From CALITV01 sp964415795 (lineage in GTDB: Bacteria > UBP6 > UBA1177 > JAKLFG01), in contig CAYQBN010000009.1 in the NCBI GenBank assembly GCA_964415795.1, positions 57,744 to 121,743 on the forward strand: DNA of 64,000 bases, read 5' to 3'. The notes under the pieces are model-generated. The model was not told where the DNA came from. It ran no database searches and saw nothing but the letters and a program-made list of their open reading frames with translations. Position 1 is the stretch's first letter; each line of letters begins with the position of its first letter. The translations under genes were made by a program, and so were the position numbers. Of the stretch, positions 16,947-27,564 are shown piece after piece.

Positions 16947-18173
16947 ATGTCGCTCGCCGTCACATTTCGCGCCCTCCGTTCGCGCAATTACCGGCTCTAT
17001 TTCTTCGGACAATCTCTTTCTCTCATCGGGACTTGGATGCAGCAAGTCGCCGTCGGCTGGCTCGTTTACCGGCTCACGGAGTCCCCGTTTTTACTAGGCC
17101 TCGTCGGCTTTTCCACTCAGATACCGACCCTTTTTCTTGCCCCTCTCGCCGGAGTCGCCGCCGATCGTTTTCCACGGCGCGTCATTCTTCTCATCACCCA
17201 ATCGCTCTTCATGCTCCAAGCACTTCTGTTCGCCACGCTCCTTTTCGTTCACCTCGAGACGATCGAACTTATCATCGCGCTGAGCCTCTTTCACGGCGTC
17301 GTCATGGCATTCGACGCACCAGCACGGCACGCGTTCGTCGTCGAGATGGTCGCCTCTCGCGAAGATGTCGCCAACGGCATCGCGCTCAACTCGGCTCTCT
17401 TCCATGCATCCCGCTTTATCGGTCCCTCGGCGGCCGGCCTCATCATCGTAGCATGGGGCGAAGGGATCTGCTTTCTCGTCAACGGCATCAGTTACCTAAC
17501 GACCATCGCCGCCCTTACGTTCATGAAACTCCCCCCCCATCGCGAGAGCGCAAATGGCGGACGAGTATTCTCCCAGTTCCTCGATGGAATCCGCTATGTT
17601 CGTGACTCCTTTCCGATAAAGAGCCTGCTGTTGCTCGTCGCCTTCGTCTGCCTCGTCGGCATGCCCTACACGACGCTACTACCGGTCATCGCCCGAGACA
17701 TTCTTCACGGCGATAGCACCACCTACGGCTATCTCATGTCGGCGGCAGGCTTTGGCGCCGTCTGCGGTGCGCTCTACCTTGCCTCGCGCCGCCCCGACGA
17801 GGACCTCTGGCGACACCTCTCGCTCGCCCCCGCCGTGTTCGGTATCGGCATCATGACGATCGCCATATCGACTACCTTTTACCTTTCTCTCATCGTTCTC
17901 GCGATATCAGCCTTCGGCATGATGACCATTATGGCCACCGCGAACACCCTGCTTCAGAACAGCGTTTCCGAAGAGATGCGCGGTCGGGTTATGAGCCTCT
18001 ACACCCTTGCGTTTTTCGGATCGGTCCCGTTCGGGAACCTGCTCGCCGGATCACTCGCATCCAACATTGGCGTCCCCCTTACCCTTCTCATCACCGGAAT
18101 TCTCTCGGTCGGCGTGATGCTCTTCTTCTACCCCCGGTACCGCCGAATCACGACACGGAACGAAATTTCCTAA
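16947..18173 (+). CDS. MFS exporter (MFS_3/EntS-like)
   Basis: From ATG 16947, preceded by CGGAG, the protein has 408 aa and about 12 hydrophobic segments. The opening FRALRSRNYRLYFFGQSLSLIGTWMQ is typical of the MFS_3 group, and the A-loop reads GVAADRFPRR. Relatives export siderophores or drugs by proton antiport; the substrate is unknown here. Convergent with the peroxiredoxin gene. The upstream in-frame ATG at 16914 lacks a ribosome site. Confidence 0.88.
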   Translation: MSLAVTFRALRSRNYRLYFFGQSLSLIGTWMQQVAVGWLVYRLTESPFLLGLVGFSTQIPTLFLAPLAGVAADRFPRRVILLITQSLFMLQALLFATLLFVHLETIELIIALSLFHGVVMAFDAPARHAFVVEMVASREDVANGIALNSALFHASRFIGPSAAGLIIVAWGEGICFLVNGISYLTTIAALTFMKLPPHRESANGGRVFSQFLDGIRYVRDSFPIKSLLLLVAFVCLVGMPYTTLLPVIARDILHGDSTTYGYLMSAAGFGAVCGALYLASRRPDEDLWRHLSLAPAVFGIGIMTIAISTTFYLSLIVLAISAFGMMTIMATANTLLQNSVSEEMRGRVMSLYTLAFFGSVPFGNLLAGSLASNIGVPLTLLITGILSVGVMLFFYPRYRRITTRNEIS

Positions 18174-18216
18174 AAGAATAACAAAAGATTCTAAAGGGAC
18201 CGTGAGAGCCGAAAGA

Positions 18217-19023
18217 CTATAAGGCGCTTTTCTCGCGAATGACGGCCAGAACCTCTTCGATATCGGGGACCTGCTTGATGTCATACACCTTCATCCAAAT
18301 GATCTTTCCATTCTCGTCCACGAGAATGTTGACGCGCCCCGACACGCCGCCCTTATCAATGAACTGCCCGTATTTCTTGGCAACTTCGCCATGGGGCCAG
18401 AAATCGGCTAAGATCTGGACTTGATCGAGTTCAAGGAAAGTAGCCCATTCGCGCTTGCTGTACATCGAGTCAACGCTTATCCCCAGCGGAACCGTATTCA
18501 ACTTGTCGAAATCACTCTTTTTGAGTTCGAGCGAACGCATCTGGAGCTCGCAGATAGGCGTCCATGCAAGAGGGTGGAAGGAAAGGAGAACCTTCTTCCC
18601 CTTGAGGGCGCTCAACTTCACATCGTTACCGAACTGATCCTTGAGGGTGAAGTCAGGAGCCATGTCCCCGACTTTTACAGTCTTTTTTTCTTTCTTCTCT
18701 TTTTCTTTCTCGCCTTTTTCGACCTTTGGGGCAACCGCTTCCTGCGAAGGACGATGGCGTTCATTTTTCTCGGCGATCTTAGCAGATTGCGCAATCGATT
18801 TTGTTTCCGGTTTCGGAGCCGGTTTGGCGATCGGTTTGTGTACCGGCTTTTCCTTCGTTTGGGAAGCCGACTTCGGCGGCTTGGAAACAGATTTTACCTT
18901 AGACTTCAATGGATTAGTTTCTTTCTTGGGAGCAGGCTTCACTGTTTTTTTGTCCCCCTTCAGCGGTTTCGCGGGACTCTTTTTCGGTTTAGCAAGGGGG
19001 GCTTTCTTCTTTTTCTCAGGCAT
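18217..19023 (-). CDS. Peroxiredoxin with a long Lys/Pro/Ala-rich N-terminal tail
   Basis: From ATG 19023 (behind AAGGAG) the protein has 268 aa. Residues 1 to about 112 are low complexity, dense in Lys, Pro, Ala and Ser with SPAKP-like steps, resembling histone H1 tails. The last ~155 residues are an AhpC/TSA peroxiredoxin: KVGDMAPDFTLKDQFG, then SFHPLAWTPICELQMRS with the peroxidatic Cys, and GVSGRVNILVDENG. It reduces peroxides. The tail is not part of any peroxiredoxin I know; nucleic-acid or surface binding would be a guess. Typical lone peroxiredoxins have about 155-200 aa. Confidence 0.88.
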   Translation of the reverse strand: MPEKKKKAPLAKPKKSPAKPLKGDKKTVKPAPKKETNPLKSKVKSVSKPPKSASQTKEKPVHKPIAKPAPKPETKSIAQSAKIAEKNERHRPSQEAVAPKVEKGEKEKEKKEKKTVKVGDMAPDFTLKDQFGNDVKLSALKGKKVLLSFHPLAWTPICELQMRSLELKKSDFDKLNTVPLGISVDSMYSKREWATFLELDQVQILADFWPHGEVAKKYGQFIDKGGVSGRVNILVDENGKIIWMKVYDIKQVPDIEEVLAVIREKSAL

Positions 19024-19078
19024 TTTCAACTCCTTACACCAATTCATCTACTCCTAAAAGAGCGGAAATCAAGAAAAC

Positions 19079-19106
19079 ACTATAGCCGAGAGCAGAAAAA
19101 ACTCAA
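19079..19106 (-). promoter_or_regulatory. Sigma70-like promoter for the peroxiredoxin gene
   Basis: On the minus strand TTGAGT (19106-19101), 16-bp spacer, TATAGT (19084-19079). The 19024-19319 gap is AT-rich and holds this promoter and the one for the nitrilase gene; nothing else was seen. Confidence 0.5.
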
Positions 19107-19260
19107 TAATTTTTCAGCTTTTTCTCAAAAATCGGATGCTTGTGTAGCCAAGAAAAACATCTTTTATCGCGGCGATGGACACATTCAAAGTCTTTTCAAA
19201 ATATTGCCATTTCGTCAAGAACAAAAAAGGTAAACGATCTTTCTTTTGTTTCCTCTTCTC

Positions 19261-19289
19261 TTTACTTCTAAACGACGCTGAACTATACC
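19261..19289 (+). promoter_or_regulatory. Possible promoter for the nitrilase gene
   Basis: TTTACT at 19261-19266, 17-bp spacer, TATACC at 19284-19289, about 30 bases before the start at 19320. Confidence 0.4.
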
Positions 19290-19319
19290 CTAAATCTTAC
19301 CATTGAAGAGGAGGATATT

Positions 19320-20102
19320 ATGCGCGTCGCTCTCGTACAAAACCGACCGGTCTTTGGAAAAACCGAGGAAAATCTCGATAAATTACTGTCAGTTATCGAA
19401 TCAACCGAGGCCGACCTCTATGTTCTTCCGGAACTCTGCTTTACCGGCTACCAGTTCTCCTCGCGAGAGGAGGCGCTCCGGTATGCCGTCCCGCCCGACG
19501 GGGCGGTGATTGGCTGGTTCCGGCAGGCGGCGAAAGAGCATAATGCCTCGATAGCATTCGGGTATCCCGAAAAAGGGCCGAAGGGTCCCTACAACGCGGC
19601 GATGATCGTCACCCCCGACGGCCGCGACCTCCGCTACCGGAAGACCCACCTCTTCTACCGCGAGAAGAAGATATTCCTGCCGGGCGACACCGGTTTCGGC
19701 GTCATCGAGTGGGCAGGCGTCCGCATCGGTCTCGCCGTCTGCTTCGACTGGTTCTTCCCTGAAAGTTTCCGGACCCTTGCGCTCAAAGGTGCCGACATCA
19801 TCGCCCACTGCGCCAATCTCGTCATGCCCTACTGCCAGCAGGCCGACTTCACCCGGGCGCTCGAGAACCGCGTCTACATCGCGACCGCCAACCGCATCGG
19901 GACCGAAGAACGAACCGGCGAAAAACTCACCTTCACCGGCGGGAGCGTCCTCGTCTCGCCGGGCGGCGAATATCTGCTGACGCTTCCGAAGGATGCCGAA
20001 GCGGTGCAGGTGGCCGAGATAGATCCGCTCTGGGCGCGGAACAAGAGGATCAACGAGTTCAACGACCTCTTCGCCGACCGGCGGACCGAGTATTACCGAT
20101 AG
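19320..20102 (+). CDS. Carbon-nitrogen hydrolase (nitrilase superfamily)
   Basis: A 260-aa cytoplasmic amidase of the nitrilase fold with the full Glu-Lys-Cys triad: VLPELCFTGY, YRKTHLFYRE and GLAVCFDWFFPE. It hydrolyses an amide bond; the omega-amidase/N-carbamyl group is likely by size, but the substrate is not readable. GAGGAGG precedes the ATG. A PLP enzyme of sulfur amino acid metabolism follows after 90 bp, which would fit an omega-amidase in methionine turnover; that is inference. Confidence 0.87.
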   Translation: MRVALVQNRPVFGKTEENLDKLLSVIESTEADLYVLPELCFTGYQFSSREEALRYAVPPDGAVIGWFRQAAKEHNASIAFGYPEKGPKGPYNAAMIVTPDGRDLRYRKTHLFYREKKIFLPGDTGFGVIEWAGVRIGLAVCFDWFFPESFRTLALKGADIIAHCANLVMPYCQQADFTRALENRVYIATANRIGTEERTGEKLTFTGGSVLVSPGGEYLLTLPKDAEAVQVAEIDPLWARNKRINEFNDLFADRRTEYYR

Positions 20103-20191
20103 TCTCCTTCGAGATCAAAAGACCCAAGAAACTTGCCGTGCGGTAAAAAGCGGATAGGGTGAGGGCGGTCATTTTTTCCGGAGGTTCTGCC

Positions 20192-21388
20192 ATGTCATCG
20201 CACAAACCGGTCTCTCCCGCAACGATCGTCGTCCACGGTCTGCGCGGCCATCACGCGAAAACGCTCGATCTCGTTCCGCCCGTCCATCTCACCTCGACCT
20301 TCGTCTTCAAGAACGCCGACCATGGCACCGGCTGTTTCGCCGGGACCGACGAGGGCTACATCTACACGCGGCTCGGCAACCCGACGCTCGATCTGCTCGG
20401 CGAGAAGATAGCGGCCATCGAAGGGGCCGAGGCGGGACTCACTGCCGCGTCGGGGATGGCGGCTCTCGCGGCGGTCGCGATGACGCTCTGCCGCCCCGGC
20501 GACAACTTCGTCGCCTGCAATTCGCTCTACGGCGGCACCTTTGCCCTCTTCAACCGCCACATGCGCGACTTCGGCGTCGAGCCGCGCCTTTTGCCCCCCA
20601 CCGACTGCCGCGACGACGAAAAGATAGCGGCGGCGACCGATGCGAAGACCCGATTCCTCTTCATCGAGACGCCCGCCAACCCGACACTCGATGTGTACGA
20701 CATCGCGCTGTGGGCCCGTGTCGCCAAGAAGCGCGGCGTGCCGCTCGTCGTGGACAACACCTTCCCATCGCCGTGGCTCTCTTCGCCACTCGCGCTGGGT
20801 GCCAACATCGTCGTTCACTCGGGGACCAAATACCTATCGGGTCATGGCGACATCATCGGCGGTATGATCGTCGGCTCGAAGGAGATGATGACACGGATAA
20901 AGAAGGACTACCTCAACAACTTTGGCCCGACGATGAGCCCCTTCACCGCATGGCTGTTCCTGCGCGGCATCAAGACGCTCGCCGTCCGCATGGAGAAACA
21001 CTGTGACAACGCCGAGAAGATAGCCGCGTTCCTCGAGAAGCATCCAAAGGTCTCGAAGGTGTGGTATCCCGGCCTGCCATCGCACCCCGACCATGCTGTG
21101 GCAAAAAAGCAGATGCGCCGCTTCGGCGCGATGATCGCCTTCGAAGTGAACGGTGGTTTCGAGGCGGGGAAGAAACTCATGGACCATGTGGAACTCTGCA
21201 CACTTGCCGTCTCTCTCGGCGACTGTGAGACGCTCATCCAGCACCCCGCATCGATGACCCACGCTTCCATCCCGCGCGATGAACGGCTCAAGGCCGGCAT
21301 TACCGACGGTCTCATCCGTCTCTCGGTGGGTCTCGAAGACCCCGCCGACATCATCGCCGACCTCGACACAACGCTGGCGCGCATCTGA
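20192..21388 (+). CDS. PLP-dependent Cys/Met metabolism enzyme (methionine gamma-lyase or cystathionine gamma-lyase type)
   Basis: A 398-aa fold-type I enzyme; ATG 20192 follows CGGAGG. Seen: YIYTRLGNPTLDLL, EGAEAGLTAASGMAA, SLYGGTFALF, the DNTF block, and the PLP lysine in HSGTKYLSGHGDIIGG. Classical methionine gamma-lyases have Cys where this has the second Gly of SLYGG. The enzyme could therefore be a methionine gamma-lyase, cystathionine gamma-lyase or gamma-synthase; sequence alone does not choose. Possibly linked to the upstream nitrilase. Confidence 0.88.
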   Translation: MSSHKPVSPATIVVHGLRGHHAKTLDLVPPVHLTSTFVFKNADHGTGCFAGTDEGYIYTRLGNPTLDLLGEKIAAIEGAEAGLTAASGMAALAAVAMTLCRPGDNFVACNSLYGGTFALFNRHMRDFGVEPRLLPPTDCRDDEKIAAATDAKTRFLFIETPANPTLDVYDIALWARVAKKRGVPLVVDNTFPSPWLSSPLALGANIVVHSGTKYLSGHGDIIGGMIVGSKEMMTRIKKDYLNNFGPTMSPFTAWLFLRGIKTLAVRMEKHCDNAEKIAAFLEKHPKVSKVWYPGLPSHPDHAVAKKQMRRFGAMIAFEVNGGFEAGKKLMDHVELCTLAVSLGDCETLIQHPASMTHASIPRDERLKAGITDGLIRLSVGLEDPADIIADLDTTLARI

Positions 21389-21424
21389 CGACGACCTCCG
21401 CATCCTCCAGCGCTTGGTAGTGCC

Positions 21425-21452
21425 TTGACTTTTCCCTAACCGCTACTATAAG
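21425..21452 (+). promoter_or_regulatory. Sigma70-like promoter for hrcA-grpE-dnaK-dnaJ
   Basis: TTGACT at 21425-21430, 16-bp spacer, TATAAG at 21447-21452, 24 bases before the hrcA start. No CIRCE operator is visible around it. Confidence 0.55.
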
Positions 21453-21475
21453 GTAGAGAAACTCACGGAGGCATT

Positions 21476-22567
21476 ATGCAACCGACTGAGAACACTAGAT
21501 TATCTGACCTTTCAGACCGTGAGCGCGATATTCTCCGTTCCATCATCAACCTCTACTCCGAGGGAGGCGGGCCGGTCGGTTCCCATGTCGTGAGTAAACT
21601 ACTCGGCGGCATGTCCTCGGCAACGGTCCGCAACATCTTTGCCTTGATGGAGGAAAAGGGGCTCATCCGCAAGGCGCATTGCTCCTCGGGCAGGATACCG
21701 ACCGACGCGGGGATCCGCTATTTCGTCGAACACATCCTTCGCTCCCGGCGCATTGCGCCGCCCGATAAGGAGCGGATCGACAGCCGGAGCGCCGCTTTGC
21801 GCCGTGACCCGTCCGGACTCCTCAACGAACTCCCCGATATGCTTGCCGAGATATCGCGTTATACCGGCTTCGTTCTCACTCGCGAGACGCGGCCGCACGC
21901 CATCCGCCACATAGACTTCGTTCCGCTCGATTTCCATCGCGTGCTCGTCATCTTGGTGGACACACTGGGAAACATCACCAATCGGATGGTAGATTTGCCC
22001 TCCGCCCCTTCTCCGATGGACCTCGAGCGGCTTCGCAACTTCATCAACGCGCATCTCGCCGATCGCTCTCTCTACGAGATAAAAGCCCATTTCATCAAGG
22101 AGCTGCATCATCTCAAGGAGACCTATGAGGCGCTGCTCGACCATATTCTCCAATCGTCGGGACCGCGCATACATTCTCGGACGAGCGGCGAAACGAATGT
22201 GTTCGATTATCTGAGCGCCGCCGAGACGCGACAGATCAAGACGCTTCTCGAGCGATTCCGGCGCAATCAGTTCTACCTCGACCTTTTCGACCGCGTTTCC
22301 CGATCGCACGATGTCCATCTATTCATCGGAGCGGAATCGGATCTCTTCTGTTCCCCGGACTGCGTCGCCGTAGTGGAGTCCTACGAAATGCCCCGCAGCG
22401 AGATCGTAGGTCTCATCGGTGTCGTCGGCCCCCGCTGGATGAACTATGGGAAGATCATCTCTATCATTGACTACGCCCGCAACCTGCTTATATCTTCCGG
22501 TGCGAACGAAACAACACCTGAGAAACTGAACGGAATCGATGATGATGCGAAAAAAGAAGACGCCTGA
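21476..22567 (+). CDS. hrcA: Heat-inducible transcription repressor HrcA
   Basis: A 363-aa protein of normal HrcA length. An N-terminal winged helix (DRERDILRSIINLYSEGG, GPVGS, LGGMSSATVRNIFALMEEKGLI) is followed by SSGRIPTDAGIRYFV and the GAF-like HrcA domain. HrcA normally represses groE and dnaK operons at CIRCE. It leads the operon with grpE, dnaK and dnaJ and overlaps grpE by 29 bp. Unusually, I find no CIRCE in the promoter region or leader. Confidence 0.93.
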   Translation: MQPTENTRLSDLSDRERDILRSIINLYSEGGGPVGSHVVSKLLGGMSSATVRNIFALMEEKGLIRKAHCSSGRIPTDAGIRYFVEHILRSRRIAPPDKERIDSRSAALRRDPSGLLNELPDMLAEISRYTGFVLTRETRPHAIRHIDFVPLDFHRVLVILVDTLGNITNRMVDLPSAPSPMDLERLRNFINAHLADRSLYEIKAHFIKELHHLKETYEALLDHILQSSGPRIHSRTSGETNVFDYLSAAETRQIKTLLERFRRNQFYLDLFDRVSRSHDVHLFIGAESDLFCSPDCVAVVESYEMPRSEIVGLIGVVGPRWMNYGKIISIIDYARNLLISSGANETTPEKLNGIDDDAKKEDA

Positions 22568-23361
22568 AGAGAACGCGGGATCAGTGGATCTAGAGAACGG
22601 CGAACAGCGGTCCGGCTACTCGCTTCAGGAGATCGCGGATGCGCTTGGCGAAGAGATGCTGAAGAAGAAGAACGGAGTGGCCACTCCCGGAGAAGACGAA
22701 CCGGCGACAGCCGCAGAGACACCTTCTCCTGAACCGGCTCCTGCGCCCGCCCCCCAACCGGATGCCGCTTCGGTGATGCCGCGTCCCTCCGACGAGGAGA
22801 CATCGCGCAAGATCGCCGAATTGGAGGATACGGTCAAACGTCTCGTCGCCGAGAACCGCAACCAGAAGACGCGCCTTGACAACGATCTTCGCACGAAGGT
22901 GAAATTCGCGAACGAACTCTTCTTCCGGGAATTCATTCTCGTCAAGGACGACCTCGAGAAGGCGCTCTCATTCGCTCCCGAAAGCAGTGACGAGAAAATC
23001 GGCGCCTTTGTGCAGGGCATTCGTCATCTCGATAATGCCGTTACCGCGCTCCTCAAGCGGCATGGCGTCGAAGCCTATGACGCGATCGGACAGCCGTTCG
23101 ACCCGGCGCTTCACGAGGCGATGCGGGTCGTCGATGTCGCCGGAGCGGCGGCGAACACGGTAACGGCTCAGTATTGTAAAGGCTATCGTTTCTTCGAACG
23201 GATATTGCGCCCCGCGATGGTCGAGATCGCGTCGGGCAAAATGTCGGCGGAAGAGAAAAAAGAACAGAAAGACGCGGAACCGGCATCCGAGGAAACAACA
23301 AGCGACGAGCAAACAAAGGCTGAAGAGATGAATAATAAAAACGATCATACGGAGGACACCA

Positions 23362-23369
<8 letters not shown>
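22539..23369 (+). CDS. grpE: Nucleotide exchange factor GrpE
   Basis: A 276-aa GrpE, longer than usual because of low-complexity ends. Residues 1-85 carry a Pro/Glu/Ala-rich stretch; a coiled coil (about 90-130) and the beta domain follow, with QGIRHLDNAVTALLKRHGVEAYDAIGQPFDPALHEAM and later YFER-type RFFERILRPAMVEIASG. It releases ADP from DnaK. The start lies inside hrcA and the end overlaps dnaK by 8 bp. Several in-frame ATGs follow one another at 22539-22547, so the first residue is uncertain. Confidence 0.92.
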
Positions 23370-25263
<1,894 letters not shown>

Positions 25264-25272
25264 TGAGAAACG

Positions 25273-26391
25273 ATGGCCGATCTTTACGATATCCTCGGCG
25301 TCCGCCGCGACGCATCATTGGATGAAATAAAGAAGGCCTACCGTCAACTTGCCATCAAATATCACCCCGATCGTAACAAGGGCGACAAGAACGCCGAAGA
25401 GAAGTTCAAGGAAATAAACCACGCCTATGAAGTACTCTCCGATCCCGAGAAACGCGAACGTTATGACCGTTTCGGAGAGGCAGGCGTCGGAGGCGCCGGC
25501 GCTTATGCCGATGCAAGCCATTTCGATTTCGGCGATGTGTTCGGCAACGCGTTCGGCGACATCTTCGACGAGTTCTTCGGTGGCCGTTCACGACGACGAT
25601 CGCGCACTGCACCGCGACAGGGGAGCGACATTCTTTTCCACCTTAACATCTCCTTCGAAGAGGCCTACCGCGGCGTTCACAAAGAGGTGCGCATTACCCG
25701 AAGCGGTCGGTGTGCCGCCTGTGGCGGTTCCGGCGCCGAACCGGGGAGCGGCTCAAAGACCTGTCCCACCTGCCGCGGTGCCGGCGAGGTGCGCGTGTCG
25801 CATGGTTTTTTCCAAATGGCACAGACCTGTCCGACCTGTCGGGGACAGGGGACCGTTATCGATAAGCCGTGCAGGACCTGTCAGGGTACCGGTTTCGTCC
25901 GCGAAGACCGGACAATCGAGGTGACGATACCGGCGGGGATAGACACCGGCCAAAAGATACGCGTCTCCGGCGAGGGGAACGCCGGTAACCACGGTGGTCC
26001 ACGCGGCGATCTTTACCTCGAGGTGACCGTTTCGGAGCATCCTCTCTTTGTCCGAGAGGGCAACGACCTCTATCTCGAACTCCCGGTGACATACTCTCAA
26101 TTGGCACTCGGCGCATCAATCGAGGTCCCGACGATGGAGGGAAAGGTCGAACTCAAGATACCGGCTGGCACTCAACCGGGAACCAAGATGCGCCTCCGAG
26201 AGAAAGGGTTTCCGTCGGTGCACGGCCGCGGCAGAGGCGACCAGTTCGTTATCCTGCACCTCGAGGTACCGAAAAACCTTTCCGCAAAACACCGTAAGGC
26301 ACTCGAAGAACTGCGCGCTTTTGACAGCGAACTAAAGGAACGACCGATCCTCAAAGAGTTTCTCGCCAAGGTACAGCGGCTCTTCTCGTAG
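25273..26391 (+). CDS. dnaJ: Chaperone DnaJ (Hsp40)
   Basis: A 372-aa full-length type I DnaJ: J domain with the HPD motif (YHPDRNKG), Gly/Phe-rich linker, four zinc repeats CAACGGSG, CPTCRGAG, CPTCRGQG and CRTCQGTG (about residues 140-205), then the C-terminal client domain. It delivers clients to DnaK and stimulates its ATPase. It ends the hrcA operon; a long hairpin follows. Confidence 0.96.
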   Translation: MADLYDILGVRRDASLDEIKKAYRQLAIKYHPDRNKGDKNAEEKFKEINHAYEVLSDPEKRERYDRFGEAGVGGAGAYADASHFDFGDVFGNAFGDIFDEFFGGRSRRRSRTAPRQGSDILFHLNISFEEAYRGVHKEVRITRSGRCAACGGSGAEPGSGSKTCPTCRGAGEVRVSHGFFQMAQTCPTCRGQGTVIDKPCRTCQGTGFVREDRTIEVTIPAGIDTGQKIRVSGEGNAGNHGGPRGDLYLEVTVSEHPLFVREGNDLYLELPVTYSQLALGASIEVPTMEGKVELKIPAGTQPGTKMRLREKGFPSVHGRGRGDQFVILHLEVPKNLSAKHRKALEELRAFDSELKERPILKEFLAKVQRLFS

Positions 26392-26404
26392 CACAAAAGA
26401 ACAC

Positions 26405-26434
26405 GGCGGTGTCGAGTCACGACTCGACACCGCC
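26405..26434. terminator. Long hairpin between the dnaJ operon and the convergent lipoprotein gene
   Basis: A perfect 14-bp stem (arms 26405-26418 and 26421-26434) with only two unpaired bases between. On the minus strand the stem is followed by GTGTTCTTTTGTG, so it looks best as a terminator for the 26469 gene. For dnaJ on the plus strand there is no T run. Confidence 0.7.
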
Positions 26435-26468
26435 GCTGTGTACAGTAATGGGAGATAGGTATCGTGGT

Positions 26469-27455
26469 CTAGTTGGGGATCACCCGTGCACGAACATCCT
26501 TGTCGGCGTCCACCACGATCCAGAAGTTCGGGAAAGTCCCCTGCACATCGGCCCGATCGACACCACGCCACTGGTCCCATGTGTAACCGTCATACACCGT
26601 GACCGTCATGTTGACTGTCGTGTTGGGAGCATAGCAGACCGGGTTGCCGGCAGAACTTAGCGATCCGATGGGGTCCATGGCGATCTCGCCACCACCAATG
26701 ATCTGTTGCGGTCCTTGCTGGTAGAATACATACGGAGCAAGCTTGTACCCCGACGAGCATGTCTCCGCAACGACATCAACATCAGGGATAATGTCCACAT
26801 CGACACTCTCCGGCGGCGTTACCTGCGCACGGACCGTCTTGTCGGCATTCATAAGGATCGTAAACGTGGGGAATTCACCCTGCACATCGATGGCATCGGG
26901 ACCGCGCCACTCAATGAACGATTGCCCTTCATCCACGGTAAGCGTCATGGTAACGGTGGTTTCGGGAGCGTAACATACGAGATTTCCCTCGGAATCTGCG
27001 GTTCCGACAGGAGAGAAAGCAATCGTCCCGCCACCGGTGATGTTTTCACTGCCGACGCGATAGAAGACCGAGGCGGTCAAACTGAAAAGGCCTTCGGGAC
27101 AAATACCCGGCACGATATCGATGTCGGCAGGCAGCGTGTCGGGGGTCACCGGTACATCCTCATCGGAGACTTCGTCGGTAAGCTCGTCAGAAAAAACTAC
27201 ATCCTCGTCGGAGACCATCGGACTGTCGTCCGAAAGCGGGCCTTCGGCAAAAAGATCGTCTTTGTCACCAGTGGCGTCGGTTTCAGTGACGATCTCGTCG
27301 GCAATCAGGGCATCGCCATCGGTCACCGTCGTGTCGGTCACCATCGTGTCGGAAATGAGCCAATCATCATCGCTCACCACTTTCTTCGATTCGCTGCAGG
27401 CGGAGAACGCGACCACCAGCAGAAGTACGATGGTAAAATAGATCAAGTGTTTCAT
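26469..27455 (-). CDS. Lipoprotein with an Asp-rich linker and two InlB B-repeat-like domains
   Basis: ATG 27455 follows GGAGGAGG and opens a lipoprotein signal ending FSAC (Cys near residue 19); 328 aa in all. Residues about 25-125 are dense in Asp, Ser, Thr and Val. Two ~95-residue repeats follow, each opening with Cys (CPEGLFS and CSSGYKL). Each carries GGGxIAxxPxG, VCYAPxTTV, WRGxDxxDVQGxFP and a closing DADKxVRA. The repeat resembles the beta-grasp InlB B-repeat found in surface proteins. Function is unknown; surface display is likely. Confidence 0.75.
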   Translation of the reverse strand: MKHLIYFTIVLLLVVAFSACSESKKVVSDDDWLISDTMVTDTTVTDGDALIADEIVTETDATGDKDDLFAEGPLSDDSPMVSDEDVVFSDELTDEVSDEDVPVTPDTLPADIDIVPGICPEGLFSLTASVFYRVGSENITGGGTIAFSPVGTADSEGNLVCYAPETTVTMTLTVDEGQSFIEWRGPDAIDVQGEFPTFTILMNADKTVRAQVTPPESVDVDIIPDVDVVAETCSSGYKLAPYVFYQQGPQQIIGGGEIAMDPIGSLSSAGNPVCYAPNTTVNMTVTVYDGYTWDQWRGVDRADVQGTFPNFWIVVDADKDVRARVIPN

Positions 27456-27564
27456 GGACTTCCTCCTCCACAAAGTTAGTCGTCGCTTGGCATCTTCATA
27501 CCGTATATCATCGTTCACGATATGAGACGAAAAATTCAAGGGAAAAGTTCCTTCCTTTCCATCA

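Noticed and set aside
21405..21424. Possible CIRCE element
   Set aside because: AGCGCTTGGTAGTGCC matches the CIRCE arms at only about half the positions and the spacing is wrong.
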